Positions 34,373 to 43,324 of a stretch of DNA of 64,000 nucleotides are shown in pieces. Source of the DNA: Rhodovarius crocodyli (GTDB lineage: Bacteria > Pseudomonadota > Alphaproteobacteria > Acetobacterales > Acetobacteraceae). Location of the stretch: contig NZ_SACL01000001.1 in the NCBI RefSeq assembly GCF_004005855.1, positions 930,001 through 994,000 on the forward strand, given 5' to 3'. Each line of letters starts with the position of its first letter. Position 1 is the first letter of the stretch. The position numbers and the translations under genes are program-made. The notes under the pieces are model-generated. The model was not told the origin of the DNA. It searched no databases and saw only the letters and a list, made by a program, of their open reading frames with translations.

Positions 34373-35677
34373 TCAGCGCGACAGCAGCCAGTCCGGCAGC
34401 CCCGTCACCAGCGTGACCGGGAAGATGGTGATCAGCGCCACCGTCACCACCAGCATCAGGAAGAACGGCATGGAGGCCCAGGCCACCTCCGTCTGTTCCT
34501 TGCCTGTCATGGTCTGCATCACGAACAGGTTGAAGCCGAGCGGCGGGGTGATCTCCGCGATTTCCACCAGCAGCACGATGAAGATGCCGAACCACACCAG
34601 GTCGAAGCCCGCATGCTGCACGATGGGCACCACGACCGAGGTGGTCAGCACGATCATCGACACGCCGTCCAGCGCGGCACCCAGCACTACATAGACCAGC
34701 GTCAGGATCGCGATGATCGAATAGGGGCCGAGGCCGGCCTCGGCCACCAGCTGCGCCAGGGCCGCCGGAATGCCGGTCAGCGCCATCGCCTTGGTCAGGA
34801 AGGCGGCACCGGCCAGGATGAACAGGATCATGCAGGACAGGCGCGTGGCGGCGGCCAGGCTCTCGAAGAAGCTGGACCAGGACAGCGTGCGCGTGACGGC
34901 GGCCAGCACCAGGCTGCCCAGCACGCCGAAGGCCGCGGCCTCCGTCGCCGTCGCCCAGCCCACGAACATGGAACCGATGACGACGATGATGAGGATCGCG
35001 CAGGGGATCAGCTGCGCGGACTGGCGCATTTTCTCCATGAAGGAGATCTTGGGGTCGAGCGGGGGCTGCTTTTCCGGGTTCAGCTTGGCCCAGATGGCGA
35101 TGTAGCCGCTGAACAGGATCATCACGAGCAGGCCGGGCAGGCAGCCCGCGATGAAGACGCGCACGATCGAGACCTCGGCCGCGACCGCGTACACCACCAT
35201 GATGATGGAGGGCGGGATCATGATGCCGAGCGTGCCGGCGGTGGCCAGGCTGCCGATGGCCACGCTCTCGTCATAGCCGCGCTTGCGCAGCTCCGGCAGG
35301 GCGATGCGGCTGACGGTGGCGCAGGTGGCCGCCGAGGAACCCGACACCGAGCCGAAGATGCCGCAGGCCAGGATGTTCACATGCAGCAGCCGGCCGGGGA
35401 TGCGGCGCACCCAGGGGGCCAGGCCGTTGAACAGTTCCTCGGACAGCTTCGTGCGGAACAGGATCTCACCCATCCAGACGAACATCGGCAGGGCGGCGAG
35501 CGTCCAGGAGCCCGTGGCCTCCCAATAGGCGCTGGCCAGGAACAGGCCCGGGTTGGGGTTCACCAGCGTCATGGCCAGCCAGCCGGCGCCGGCCAGCGAG
35601 AGCGCGATCCAGAGGCCGCTGCCGAGCAGAAGACACAGCACGAACAGCAGCAGAAGGGACATCGTGATGAGGTCCAT
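34373..35677 (-). CDS. dctM: TRAP transporter large membrane subunit, DctM type
   Basis: A 434-residue inner-membrane protein with about 12 hydrophobic segments, the sodium-coupled transport subunit of a TRAP carboxylate transporter. Typical DctM blocks are GIFGSVSGSSAATCATVSRIALPEL, LATAGTLGIMIPPSIIMVVYA and the C-terminal EIAEITPPLGFNLFVMQ. The ATG at 35677 lies 4 bp after the dctQ stop; the frame is open further upstream but would overlap dctQ. Together with dctQ and the receptor gene it makes a full transporter. Confidence 0.94.
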   Translation of the reverse strand: MDLITMSLLLLFVLCLLLGSGLWIALSLAGAGWLAMTLVNPNPGLFLASAYWEATGSWTLAALPMFVWMGEILFRTKLSEELFNGLAPWVRRIPGRLLHVNILACGIFGSVSGSSAATCATVSRIALPELRKRGYDESVAIGSLATAGTLGIMIPPSIIMVVYAVAAEVSIVRVFIAGCLPGLLVMILFSGYIAIWAKLNPEKQPPLDPKISFMEKMRQSAQLIPCAILIIVVIGSMFVGWATATEAAAFGVLGSLVLAAVTRTLSWSSFFESLAAATRLSCMILFILAGAAFLTKAMALTGIPAALAQLVAEAGLGPYSIIAILTLVYVVLGAALDGVSMIVLTTSVVVPIVQHAGFDLVWFGIFIVLLVEIAEITPPLGFNLFVMQTMTGKEQTEVAWASMPFFLMLVVTVALITIFPVTLVTGLPDWLLSR

Positions 35678-35681
35678 GGTC

Positions 35682-36221
35682 TCAGACCTCCGCCGAGAAA
35701 TCGCCGCGCGCGGCACGGTCTTCCGCTGCGACCTGGTAGCTGGGTTTCAGCCCGCGCGCGACGCGCACGAACTCGTCGATGATGGCGATGAGCAGGATGC
35801 CGGCGCCGAGCGGCATGGCCAGCTTCGGGATCCAGAGCTTGAAGGCGACAGAGCCCTGGGCCATGTCGTCGATCTCGTAGCTGAACAGCACGTCGTTCAG
35901 GCACCAGTAGGTGATGTAGCCGGTGAGGACGGCGGCCAGCAGCAGCACGCCGCCCTCCGTCCACTGGCGTGCCTGCGGGGAGAGCTTCTCGATGAAAAGC
36001 CCCACCCGGATGAGTTCACCGCGGCGGAACGTATAGGCCAGCGCGAAGAAAGCGCTGGCGACACACAGGAATGCCGTGACGTCGTCCGCCCCCATGAGGG
36101 GGATGTTGAACTGCCGCAGCACCATCTGCGCGATCATGATGACGAAGATACCGAACAGGCTCAGCGCGGCGAGCGCCGCGCTGCACCAGTACAGGGCGTC
36201 GAGCGCCCGCCGCAGTGCCAT
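35682..36221 (-). CDS. dctQ: TRAP transporter small membrane subunit, DctQ type
   Basis: A 179-residue protein with four predicted membrane helices (LYWCSAALAALSLFGIFVIM; DVTAFLCVASAFFALAYTF; VLLLAAVLTGYITYWCL; MPLGAGILLIAIIDEFV). It is the accessory subunit of the TRAP transporter, pairing with DctM. The VLRQFNIP and ADDVTAFLCV segments are typical of the family. It starts 3 bp after the receptor gene and stops 4 bp before dctM, so the order receptor-dctQ-dctM forms one operon. Confidence 0.93.
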   Translation of the reverse strand: MALRRALDALYWCSAALAALSLFGIFVIMIAQMVLRQFNIPLMGADDVTAFLCVASAFFALAYTFRRGELIRVGLFIEKLSPQARQWTEGGVLLLAAVLTGYITYWCLNDVLFSYEIDDMAQGSVAFKLWIPKLAMPLGAGILLIAIIDEFVRVARGLKPSYQVAAEDRAARGDFSAEV

Positions 36222-36224
36222 GGG

Positions 36225-37217
36225 TCAGGTCCGGGCGCGATAGGCGTTGATGACCCGGGTGCCTTCCTCGCCGGCCTTGGCCAGCCATTCGGTCACCATG
36301 GTCGCGCTCACGCGGTCCATCTCGGCCAGCATCGCGGGGGTGGGCTGGGCCACCGTCATGCCGCGCTGGCCCAGGATGGCCTCCTGGCTGGTCTGGGCGT
36401 CGGCGGCCGCGGCCCAGCCGCGCGTCTCGGCGGCGGCGGCGGCGGTGCGCACCGCGGCCTGGTCGGCGGCGGACAGCGCCTGGAAGGCGCGGCGATTCAC
36501 GAAGATCGCGTTCTTCGTGTAGGTGAAGCCGATGGGCGTGAAGATGCGCGCATAGTCCCAGGCGCTGCTGTCCACGCCCGTGGTGGCGCTGGTCACCATC
36601 GCGTTCACCACGCCGGTGGCGAAGGCCTGCGGCACTTCGGCCGCCTGCACCAGGGTGGGCACCGCGCCGATCAGGGTGGCGAAGCGGTTGGTCATCGCGT
36701 TGTAGGTGCGCAGGCGCGAACCGCGCAGGCCCTCAAGGCTGGTCAGCGGCGTGTTGGTGTAGAAGCCCGACGGCGGCCAGGGCGCGAGGTACAGCAGGGA
36801 CAGGCCCTGGCGGTTGAAACGCTCCTCGATGAAGGGGCGGGTCAGCGTCATCAGGCGCTTGGCGTCGTCGAAGCTGCGGGCCAGCTGCGGGATGCCGTCC
36901 AGCTCGAAGAACGGGTCCTCGTTGCCATAGGCGCTCAGCAGGATCTCACCGATCTGCACCTGGCCCTGCTGCACGCCGCGCTTGATCTGCGGCATGGGCA
37001 GCAGGCTGCCGTTGGTGTGCAGCTGGAAGGCCAGGCGGCCATTGGTCGCGGCCTCGATGTCGGTGGCCATCTGGCGCAGCGTGCGGGTGAAGTAGTTGTT
37101 GTCCGGATAGGCGCAGGCGATCTGCCAGCGGGTCTGCGCCGATGCGGGGGCGGCAGCAGCGCCGGCAACGGCAACGGAGGCACCAGCGGCAAGCGCGGCG
37201 CGGCGGGTCATGTCCAT
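36225..37217 (-). CDS. dctP: TRAP transporter periplasmic receptor, DctP type
   Basis: A 330-residue receptor. The ATG at 37217 follows AGGGAG; the signal peptide MDMTRRAALAAGASVAVAGAAAAPASA has an RR pair and could use Tat or Sec. The mature protein begins QTRWQIACAYPDNNYFTRTL and contains PMPQIKRGVQQGQVQIGEI, the conserved LEGLRGSRLRTYNAMTN ligand-binding segment and NAIFVNRRAF. It feeds DctQM, encoded directly downstream. The ligand, probably an organic acid, cannot be read from sequence. The start is uncertain by two codons (MTRR is an alternative). Confidence 0.92.
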   Translation of the reverse strand: MDMTRRAALAAGASVAVAGAAAAPASAQTRWQIACAYPDNNYFTRTLRQMATDIEAATNGRLAFQLHTNGSLLPMPQIKRGVQQGQVQIGEILLSAYGNEDPFFELDGIPQLARSFDDAKRLMTLTRPFIEERFNRQGLSLLYLAPWPPSGFYTNTPLTSLEGLRGSRLRTYNAMTNRFATLIGAVPTLVQAAEVPQAFATGVVNAMVTSATTGVDSSAWDYARIFTPIGFTYTKNAIFVNRRAFQALSAADQAAVRTAAAAAETRGWAAAADAQTSQEAILGQRGMTVAQPTPAMLAEMDRVSATMVTEWLAKAGEEGTRVINAYRART

Positions 37218-37366
37218 GAAACTGCTCCCTGCAGGAATTGGCAGGGAGGATCGTTTGCTTCGCGGTGCGATGGCAAGCCCGGCCGTGAGGCCGCCCGCCG
37301 GGGTCGGGCACGGCGGTCTGGCGCTGAATCGGGCACAACGCCCAGTGCCTGCCCAAGTCACGCAGC

Positions 37367-37394
37367 AAAAAAGGCCGGCGCGGAGGCCGGCCTT
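37367..37394 (-). terminator. Intrinsic terminator downstream of the CBS gene
   Basis: On the minus strand GCCGG CCTT-type arms (37394-37386 with 37379-37371) form a 9-bp stem, AAGGCCGGC against GCCGGCCTT, followed by a T-run read from the A-run at 37367-37372. It lies about 34 bp after the CBS gene stop. The flanking AGCAA/TTGCT extend the stem. Confidence 0.8.
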
Positions 37395-37427
37395 CTTGCT
37401 GATTTTTAATAATGATGCAGCGCGGTG

Positions 37428-37862
37428 TCAGCCTGCCGTGCTGACATAGGCCTTCAGATCTTCGGCCTCACGCTCCGCATCGGCGATGCGGGCCTTCACC
37501 AGGTCCCCGATCGAGACCATGCCGGCCAGCTTTCCGTCGTGGTCCAGCACGGGCAGGTGGCGGATGCGGCGGTCGGTCATCACCCGCAGGGCCTCCTGCA
37601 CGGTGGTGTCGGGCGTCACGGTGTGCAGCACCCGCGTCATCAGCTGCCCTGCCGTCATGTTCAGGGTGGCTTCGCCGCCGCCGGCCAGGGCCCGGACGAT
37701 GTCGCGCTCGCTGACGATGCCCGCCACGCTGCGGTCGCGCTCCAGCACGAGCACGGCGCCGATGCGGTGCTGGGCCAGGGTGCGGGTGATGGAGGCCACT
37801 TGGTCACAGGGCGCGACCGCGACGACCTGCGCGCCCTTCTGCCTCAGGATGGAACCGATCAT
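37428..37862 (-). CDS. CBS-domain pair protein
   Basis: A 143-residue cytoplasmic protein made of two CBS domains, a Bateman module: MIGSILRQKGAQVVAVAPCD, LEVLERDRSVAGIVSERDIVRALA-like first domain, and TVQEALRVMTDRRIRHLPVLDHDGKLAGMVSIGDLVKA as the second. Such stand-alone modules bind adenosyl nucleotides and sense energy state or act as partners of enzymes; the partner is unknown. The ATG at 37862 follows GGAGGGG. It is monocistronic with a clear terminator. Confidence 0.92.
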   Translation of the reverse strand: MIGSILRQKGAQVVAVAPCDQVASITRTLAQHRIGAVLVLERDRSVAGIVSERDIVRALAGGGEATLNMTAGQLMTRVLHTVTPDTTVQEALRVMTDRRIRHLPVLDHDGKLAGMVSIGDLVKARIADAEREAEDLKAYVSTAG

Positions 37863-37998
37863 GGAAAACCCCTCCTTCTCGCGTTGAGCCAGCTGCATGC
37901 TGGTCGCCGCGCCAAGGAGGGGTCAAGGAATGGCCGTGCTGCGCCGCGTCATAGCTGTGCGGCGCAGCATCACCGCCGCGCGAGGTTACTGCACGCGG

Positions 37999-38586
37999 TT
38001 ACTGGGCGGGCGCCGGCGGCGGGGGCGCGTCAGGCCCGCCGCGGCGGTGGTGGTGGTGGCCACGGGGCGGATGGCGCGGCAGCTCATCCGGCGTGATGGC
38101 GCCGTCGCTGTTCGCATCCATCGCGCGGAACCGGGCCTCGGCACCCGGGCGCAGCTCCTCCAGCGTCACACGGCCGTCGCGGTTGGCGTCGGCGGCGCGG
38201 AAGCGGGCCTCCACCATGCGCTGGAAGTGCTCGGGCATCGGGCGGCGCTCACCCTCAGCGCGGGGTTCGCCACGCGGCGGGCGCGGCGGACGGGCCGGGC
38301 GCATCGCGCGGAATTCCTCGGGCGTCAGGTAGCCGTCGTGGTTCGCGTCGGCCTGGCTGAAGCGGGCCTGGACGCCTGCCCAGGTCTCCTCGAAGGTGAC
38401 GCGGCCATCGCGGTTGGTGTCCAGCGCCTCGAACATCCGCATCGCGGGGTTCGGGCGCGCCGGGGCACCGGGGGCCGCCGCCGGGGGGGCCGGCGGGGGT
38501 GCGGCGGGGGCCTGCGCGAAGGCCGGCACCGCCATCATCATCGCGGCCAGGGCCAGCGGGTATCGGAGAGTGGATCGGTAGGTCAT
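37999..38586 (-). CDS. Exported EF-hand protein
   Basis: A 195-residue protein with signal peptide (TLRYPLALAAMMMAVPAFA) and four canonical EF-hand loops: DTNRDGRVTFEE, DANHDGYLTPEE, DANRDGRVTLEE and DANSDGAITPDE. Each has the Asp/Asn/Glu ligands for calcium. An acidic pair architecture is separated by Pro/Arg-rich linkers (PARPPRPPRGEPRAEGERR), and the C-terminus has a GHHHHRRGG cluster that could bind other metals. It is probably a periplasmic calcium-binding sensor or buffer. It stands alone, divergent from the methyltransferase gene. Confidence 0.9.
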   Translation of the reverse strand: MTYRSTLRYPLALAAMMMAVPAFAQAPAAPPPAPPAAAPGAPARPNPAMRMFEALDTNRDGRVTFEETWAGVQARFSQADANHDGYLTPEEFRAMRPARPPRPPRGEPRAEGERRPMPEHFQRMVEARFRAADANRDGRVTLEELRPGAEARFRAMDANSDGAITPDELPRHPPRGHHHHRRGGPDAPPPPAPAQ

Positions 38587-38670
38587 TTGGCGAGACTCCC
38601 TTGGGGTTTTGCTCACGGGATAATACTGGGTGTTGCCTGTTACAGAGGCGCGCCGGAACCGTGAGGAATT

Positions 38671-39429
38671 GTGACTGACAATCGGGCGGAATCATGGACG
38701 GAAGACACGCTGCTGGGCGGCCGGGTGCGGCTGCTGCAGCCGGCGGGCGGGCTGAGGGCCGCGATCGACGCGGTTCTGCTGGCCGCCGCCGTGCCCGCGC
38801 GCGCGGGCCAGGCGGTGCTGGAACTGGGCTGCGGCACCGGCCCGGCCTTCCTGTGCCTGGCCGCGCGGGTGCCGGGCCTGACCATCCAGGCCGTGGAGGC
38901 CGACCCCGCCCTGGTGCCGCTGGCCCGCCATAACGCCGAGGCAGCCGGGCTGGCCGCCACCATTTCGCAGGCCGACATCCGCGATGCGCTGGAGCCGCGC
39001 TTCGACCAGGCCTTCGCCAACCCGCCCTACTGGTCGCGCGGCACGGCATCCCCGCACGCGCTGCGCCGTTCCGCCGCGCATGAGGGCGAGGCCACGCTGG
39101 CCGATTGGGCGGATGCCCTGGCGCGCGGGCTGCGCCACCGGGGCGGGGCCACGCTGGTGCTGCCGGCCCAGCGCGTGGCGGAAGCCATGGCCGCGCTGAA
39201 GGCCGCGCGCTTCGGCACGGTGCGACTGCTGCCGCTGTGGCCGCGCGCGGGGGTGCAGGCCAAGCGCGTCATCCTGCACGCCATCAAGGGCGGGCGCGGG
39301 CCCGACGCGGTGCTGCCGGGGCTGGTGCTGCACCAGGGCACGGGCTTCACGCCGGAGGCGGAGGCGATCCTGCGCCATGCGGCGGCCCTGCCTTACGGAA
39401 GCCCTGAATCCGGCCCATCTTCCGCCTGA
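38671..39429 (+). CDS. TrmN6-like tRNA1(Val) adenine methyltransferase
   Basis: A 252-residue class I SAM methyltransferase: VLELGCGTGPAFL is the SAM glycine motif, VEADPALVPLARHNA motif II, and FANPPYWSRG the NPPY catalytic motif of adenine N6 methylases. The start pattern DTLLGGRVRLLQPAGGLRAAIDAVLLAA is typical of TrmN6/YfiC, which methylates A37 of tRNA1(Val). The GTG at 38671 has GAGGA in front. Target assignment is by family resemblance only; 50S or other RNA targets are not excluded. Confidence 0.83.
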   Translation: MTDNRAESWTEDTLLGGRVRLLQPAGGLRAAIDAVLLAAAVPARAGQAVLELGCGTGPAFLCLAARVPGLTIQAVEADPALVPLARHNAEAAGLAATISQADIRDALEPRFDQAFANPPYWSRGTASPHALRRSAAHEGEATLADWADALARGLRHRGGATLVLPAQRVAEAMAALKAARFGTVRLLPLWPRAGVQAKRVILHAIKGGRGPDAVLPGLVLHQGTGFTPEAEAILRHAAALPYGSPESGPSSA

Positions 39430-39480
39430 CGGAGCGGCCGGGTTATGGCTTGACCCGGGCGGCTGCCGGAAGGAATTGCA

Positions 39481-41880
39481 TTGTCCATGAAGCTCGTGAT
39501 TTCGCTGCTGTGCCTGATGCTGGGCGCTGCCCCGGCCCTCGCGCAGGGCCAACCCGCGCGCGGCCATGCGGCGCCCGCCGCCCAACCCGCCGCAACCCAG
39601 CCCGCCGCGGCGCCGCCACCCGCCGCCGCCGCCACCGGCGGCCCCAGCAATGCCGACATCGCGGCCGCCGTGACGGCCCTGCGCGACGACGCGAAGCGGG
39701 CAGAGCTGATCCGCATGCTGGAGGCGCTGGCCGCCGCCCGGGGCCAGCCCCTGCCGCCCGCGGCCCCGGCCGCCGCCGCACCCGCGGCCGCCCCCACGCC
39801 GGCCACCGCTGCGCCTGCTGCCGCGCCTGCTGCCGCGCCTGCTGCCGCCGCCGGAACCCCGGCCACCCCGGGCGCCACCGTCCCGGCCGAGGCCTCGGAC
39901 CCGTTGAATTTCCTCTCCGCCCGGATCGGAGAGGCGGTGAACCGCATCATCGACACCATCAAGATCGCGGCGGACCTGCCCGCCGTGCTGCAATGGTTCA
40001 GCGATGCCCTGACCGACGACCTGACGCGCGCGCGCATCCTGGGCCTGGCCTGGAAGCTGCTGCTGGTGTTCGGCGCCGGCATCGCGGCCGAGATGCTGGC
40101 CACCCGCCTGCTGCGGCGCTGGACGGAGCGCCTGGACGCCGCCACCCCGCCCGAGGACGTGCGCCACGCCTTCCTCCGGCGCCTGCCCTATATCGCCGTG
40201 CGGCTGCTGCTGGACCTGATCCCGGTCGTGGCCTTCGGCGTGGTGGCCAAGGTCGCCATCTCCCTGCTGCCGGGCTGGCCTTCCCAGCGCTTCATCATGT
40301 GGACGGTGGCGCGGGCCTATCTGTATGCGCGCGGCTTCATGGTGATCGTGCGGCTGGTGTTCAGCCCCGCCTCCAACCACCTGCGCCTGCTGCCCTGCGC
40401 GGATGAGACGGCGGCCTATGCCACGGTCTGGCTGCGGCGCATCGCGCTCGTCATCGTCATCGCCTATGCCAGCAGCGAATTCGCCCTGCTGCTGGGCCTG
40501 CCGCGCGGCGTGCAGTCGGGGCTGTTCCGCACCGGGCTGCTCATCGCCTCGATCTTCTTCGTGATCGTGGTGCTGCAGAACAAGCTGGGCGTGGCGCAGT
40601 TCCTGGCCGCGCCGAACCTGAAGCCGACCGACCACCCGGACCGCGCGCGGCGGCTGCTGCGGCTGGTGCGCGACCGGCTGGCCGATATCTGGCACATCCT
40701 GGCCATCCTCTGGATCGTCGCGCTGTGGGGCGGCTGGGCGCTGAACATCGACCATGGGTTCGAGCGGCTGCTGCGCGCCAGCTTCTTCACGCTGATCGTG
40801 CTCTCCATCGCGAAGGCGATGGACGAGGGCGCGCGGCGCCTCATCAAGCGCGCCTTCCGCATCAGCCCCGACCTGGCCCGCCGCTATCCGGGGCTGGAGG
40901 CGCGGGCCAACCGCTATCTGCCTGCCCTGCGCGGCACGGTGGGCGGCGCCATCGCCCTCGCCACGCTGATCGTGCTGCTGGAGATCTGGGGCCTCGGCGC
41001 CTTCTCCTGGTTCGGGGAAGGCAAGATCGGGTCCCGTGTGCTGTCCTCGGTGGTGTCGGTGCTGCTGACGCTGGCGGTGTCGCTGACCGTGTGGGAGGCG
41101 GCGAATTCCGCCATCCAGCGGCACCTGGCCAAGCTGTCGGCCGACGCCGCCACCGCGCGTTCCGCCCGCGTGCGCACGCTGCTGCCCATGCTGCGCACGG
41201 CCTTCGCCGTCGTCGTGCTGGTCACGGCGGGGCTGACCATCCTGTCGGAAATCGGGGTGAACGTCGCACCGCTGCTGGCCGGTGCCGGTGTCATCGGTCT
41301 GGCCGTCGGTTTCGGTTCACAGACACTGGTGCGCGACGTCATCACCGGCATCTTCCTGCTGTTCGAGGATGCGGTGGCGGTGGGCGATACCGTGACGCTG
41401 GGCGGGCTGTCCGGCACGGTGGAACAGCTGTCCATCCGCTCCATCCGGCTGCGGGCGCTGGACGGTTCCATCCACATCGTGCCCTTCAGCGCCGTGACCA
41501 CCGTGACCAACCAGACCCGCGACTACGGCTATGCCGTGCTGGACCTGGGCGTGGACTACGGCGAGGACGTGGAGCGCGTCTCCGAGGCGCTGAAGCAGGT
41601 CAGCAACGACCTGCGGCAGGACGAGAAGTTCGGCAGCTTCATCCTGGCGCCGATCGAGATCATGGGCGTGGACAAGCTGGTGGATGCCGGCGTGATCCTG
41701 CGCTCGCGCCTCAAGACCGAGCCCGCCAAGCGCTGGGCCGTGCTGCGGGAGCTGAACCTGCGCGTGAAGCGGTACTGCGAGGAGCGGGGCATCGGGCTGA
41801 TGGTGGCGCCGAAGCCCGCGGCACCCGTGCAGTTCGTGATGGCGCCGAACACCGAGGCGGACCCGTTCAAGCCGGCCTGA
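39481..41880 (+). CDS. Large MscS-type mechanosensitive channel
   Basis: The product (799 aa from TTG 39481, behind AAGGA with 6-nt spacing; ATG 39487 is the alternative) is an inner-membrane osmotic release channel. It has a signal peptide ending near AQG, a long Ala/Pro-rich periplasmic linker with a 12-bp tandem repeat, about nine to eleven membrane helices and a C-terminal MscS core: VNVAPLLAGAGVIGLAVGFG, SQTLVRDVITGIFLLFEDAVAVGD and the beta domain RALDGSIHIVPFSAVTTVTN. It resembles the larger YbiO/MscM-like members. The last 40 residues are cytoplasmic and polar. Operon partner: none clear. Confidence 0.92.
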   Translation: MSMKLVISLLCLMLGAAPALAQGQPARGHAAPAAQPAATQPAAAPPPAAAATGGPSNADIAAAVTALRDDAKRAELIRMLEALAAARGQPLPPAAPAAAAPAAAPTPATAAPAAAPAAAPAAAAGTPATPGATVPAEASDPLNFLSARIGEAVNRIIDTIKIAADLPAVLQWFSDALTDDLTRARILGLAWKLLLVFGAGIAAEMLATRLLRRWTERLDAATPPEDVRHAFLRRLPYIAVRLLLDLIPVVAFGVVAKVAISLLPGWPSQRFIMWTVARAYLYARGFMVIVRLVFSPASNHLRLLPCADETAAYATVWLRRIALVIVIAYASSEFALLLGLPRGVQSGLFRTGLLIASIFFVIVVLQNKLGVAQFLAAPNLKPTDHPDRARRLLRLVRDRLADIWHILAILWIVALWGGWALNIDHGFERLLRASFFTLIVLSIAKAMDEGARRLIKRAFRISPDLARRYPGLEARANRYLPALRGTVGGAIALATLIVLLEIWGLGAFSWFGEGKIGSRVLSSVVSVLLTLAVSLTVWEAANSAIQRHLAKLSADAATARSARVRTLLPMLRTAFAVVVLVTAGLTILSEIGVNVAPLLAGAGVIGLAVGFGSQTLVRDVITGIFLLFEDAVAVGDTVTLGGLSGTVEQLSIRSIRLRALDGSIHIVPFSAVTTVTNQTRDYGYAVLDLGVDYGEDVERVSEALKQVSNDLRQDEKFGSFILAPIEIMGVDKLVDAGVILRSRLKTEPAKRWAVLRELNLRVKRYCEERGIGLMVAPKPAAPVQFVMAPNTEADPFKPA
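39811..39846 (+). repeat. Three 12-bp tandem repeats in the MscS-like gene
   Basis: GCGCCTGCTGCC is repeated exactly three times (39811-39822, 39823-39834, 39835-39846), encoding Ala-Pro-Ala-Ala units in the linker. The unit is a multiple of three, so copy-number slippage would change linker length without shifting the frame. Confidence 0.85.
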
Positions 41881-41932
41881 CGACGCCGGATTCCGCTTCC
41901 CCGGCACGCCGGGGCGCTTCTAGGCTCAGGCC

Positions 41933-43315
41933 ATGAAGCTCGATTGGAACCGGCTGCTGCGCGGCCGCACCCGCCCCGCCGACGGGGACACGGTGGTGCT
42001 GGAAGGGGAGGTGTTCCCCGGCAGCGCCATGCCCGGCCGCCTGCTGCTGGTGCCGGAGGCCGCCTGCTGCCTGGGCTGCGTGCCCGCGCCCGAGAGCACG
42101 GTGGAGGTGCGCTTCGACACCCCTGCCACCACCTTGGCCGCCCGCGCCTTGCGCGTGACGGGCATCTGGCGCGATGCCCCCGGCGCCCCCTGGCCCTGGC
42201 GCATCGAGGCCACGCGCCTGGCCGCCCATGCGGCGAACGGGCCATGGTCCGGCCGCCGCGCGCTGCTGGCGGCATCGCCCCTGCTGTGTGCCGCCCCCCG
42301 CCAGGCCGGGGCGCAGCCCGCCCCCGGCGCGGGGCGCGCGCTGCTGGCCGCCCAGCCGGGCATGGACCTGCACACCCATGCCGGGCGCGTCATCCTGGCC
42401 CCCGCCCAGCCGGACCGGCCCTTCATCCCGGTCGCGGCGCCGATGCGGGAGGGCGGGATGGGGCTGATCGCGCTGGCCATCGTGCCCGACAGCCCGGCGA
42501 CCCGCGTGGTCGATCGCTACATCACCCCCTATCGCACGCCGGACCCCGGAGAGCTGTGGGCCCACGGCCAGCGCGCCTTCGCGCGGCTGCAGCGGCTGGT
42601 GGCGCAGGAAGGCCTGGCCGTGGTGACGGACCGCGCCGGGCTGGAACGCGCCCGCCGCCCCGGGGGCACGCCCGCCGTCGTGGTTTCCTCCGAGGGCGGG
42701 GATTTCATGGAGGGGCAGATCGAGCGCCTCGACTGGGCCTTCCGCGAGCAGCGCCTGCGGCACCTGCAGCTGACGCATTACCGGGTGAACGAGCTGGGCG
42801 ACATCCAGACCGTGAACGCCGTCCACAACGGCCTGACCGCCTTCGGCGAACAGGTCGTGCGCCGCTGCAACCAGCTGGGCATCGTGGTGGATGTGGCCCA
42901 CGCCACCCTGGCCATGGTGCGCCGCGTGGCGGAGGTGAGCGGCAAGCCCATCGTGCTGTCCCACACCGCGCTGTCCAGCCAGCCCCGCCCCTACAGCCGG
43001 CTGATCTCGGCCGAGCATGCGCGGGTGGTGGCCGCCACCGGCGGGGTGGTCGGCATCTGGCCGCTGGTGAACGGCGACCCCACCCCCCGCCGCTATGCCG
43101 AGAGCATGGCCCGCATGGTGGATGCGGTGGGCATCGACCATGTGGGCATCGGCAGCGACATGCGCGGCCTGCTGGGGCGCGGCGCGCTGGAGAACTACGA
43201 CGCCGCGCCGGAGCTGGCCCAGGCGCTGCTGGAGACCGGCATGGACGCGGCGGGCGTGGCCAAGCTGATGGGCGGCAACCAGGCGCGCGTGCTGGCGGCC
43301 GTGCTGCCCGGCTGA
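41933..43315 (+). CDS. M19-type dipeptidase with an extra N-terminal domain
   Basis: A 460-residue protein. Residues about 135-460 match membrane dipeptidase (peptidase M19), a zinc enzyme that cleaves dipeptides: DLHTHAGR, SSEGGDFMEG, QLTHYRVNELGD, VVDVAHATLAM, IVLSHTAL and VGIGSDM supply the metal and substrate ligands. In front lies a ~105-residue domain with a Cys pair (EAACCLGCVPAPE) resembling the DUF3299-like OB proteins. Between them is SGRRALLAASPLLCAAPRQAGAQ, which reads like a signal peptide. The frame is open across the join and no better internal start is evident, so I treat it as one gene. Confidence 0.85.
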   Translation: MKLDWNRLLRGRTRPADGDTVVLEGEVFPGSAMPGRLLLVPEAACCLGCVPAPESTVEVRFDTPATTLAARALRVTGIWRDAPGAPWPWRIEATRLAAHAANGPWSGRRALLAASPLLCAAPRQAGAQPAPGAGRALLAAQPGMDLHTHAGRVILAPAQPDRPFIPVAAPMREGGMGLIALAIVPDSPATRVVDRYITPYRTPDPGELWAHGQRAFARLQRLVAQEGLAVVTDRAGLERARRPGGTPAVVVSSEGGDFMEGQIERLDWAFREQRLRHLQLTHYRVNELGDIQTVNAVHNGLTAFGEQVVRRCNQLGIVVDVAHATLAMVRRVAEVSGKPIVLSHTALSSQPRPYSRLISAEHARVVAATGGVVGIWPLVNGDPTPRRYAESMARMVDAVGIDHVGIGSDMRGLLGRGALENYDAAPELAQALLETGMDAAGVAKLMGGNQARVLAAVLPG

Positions 43316-43324
43316 ACCCTCGCC

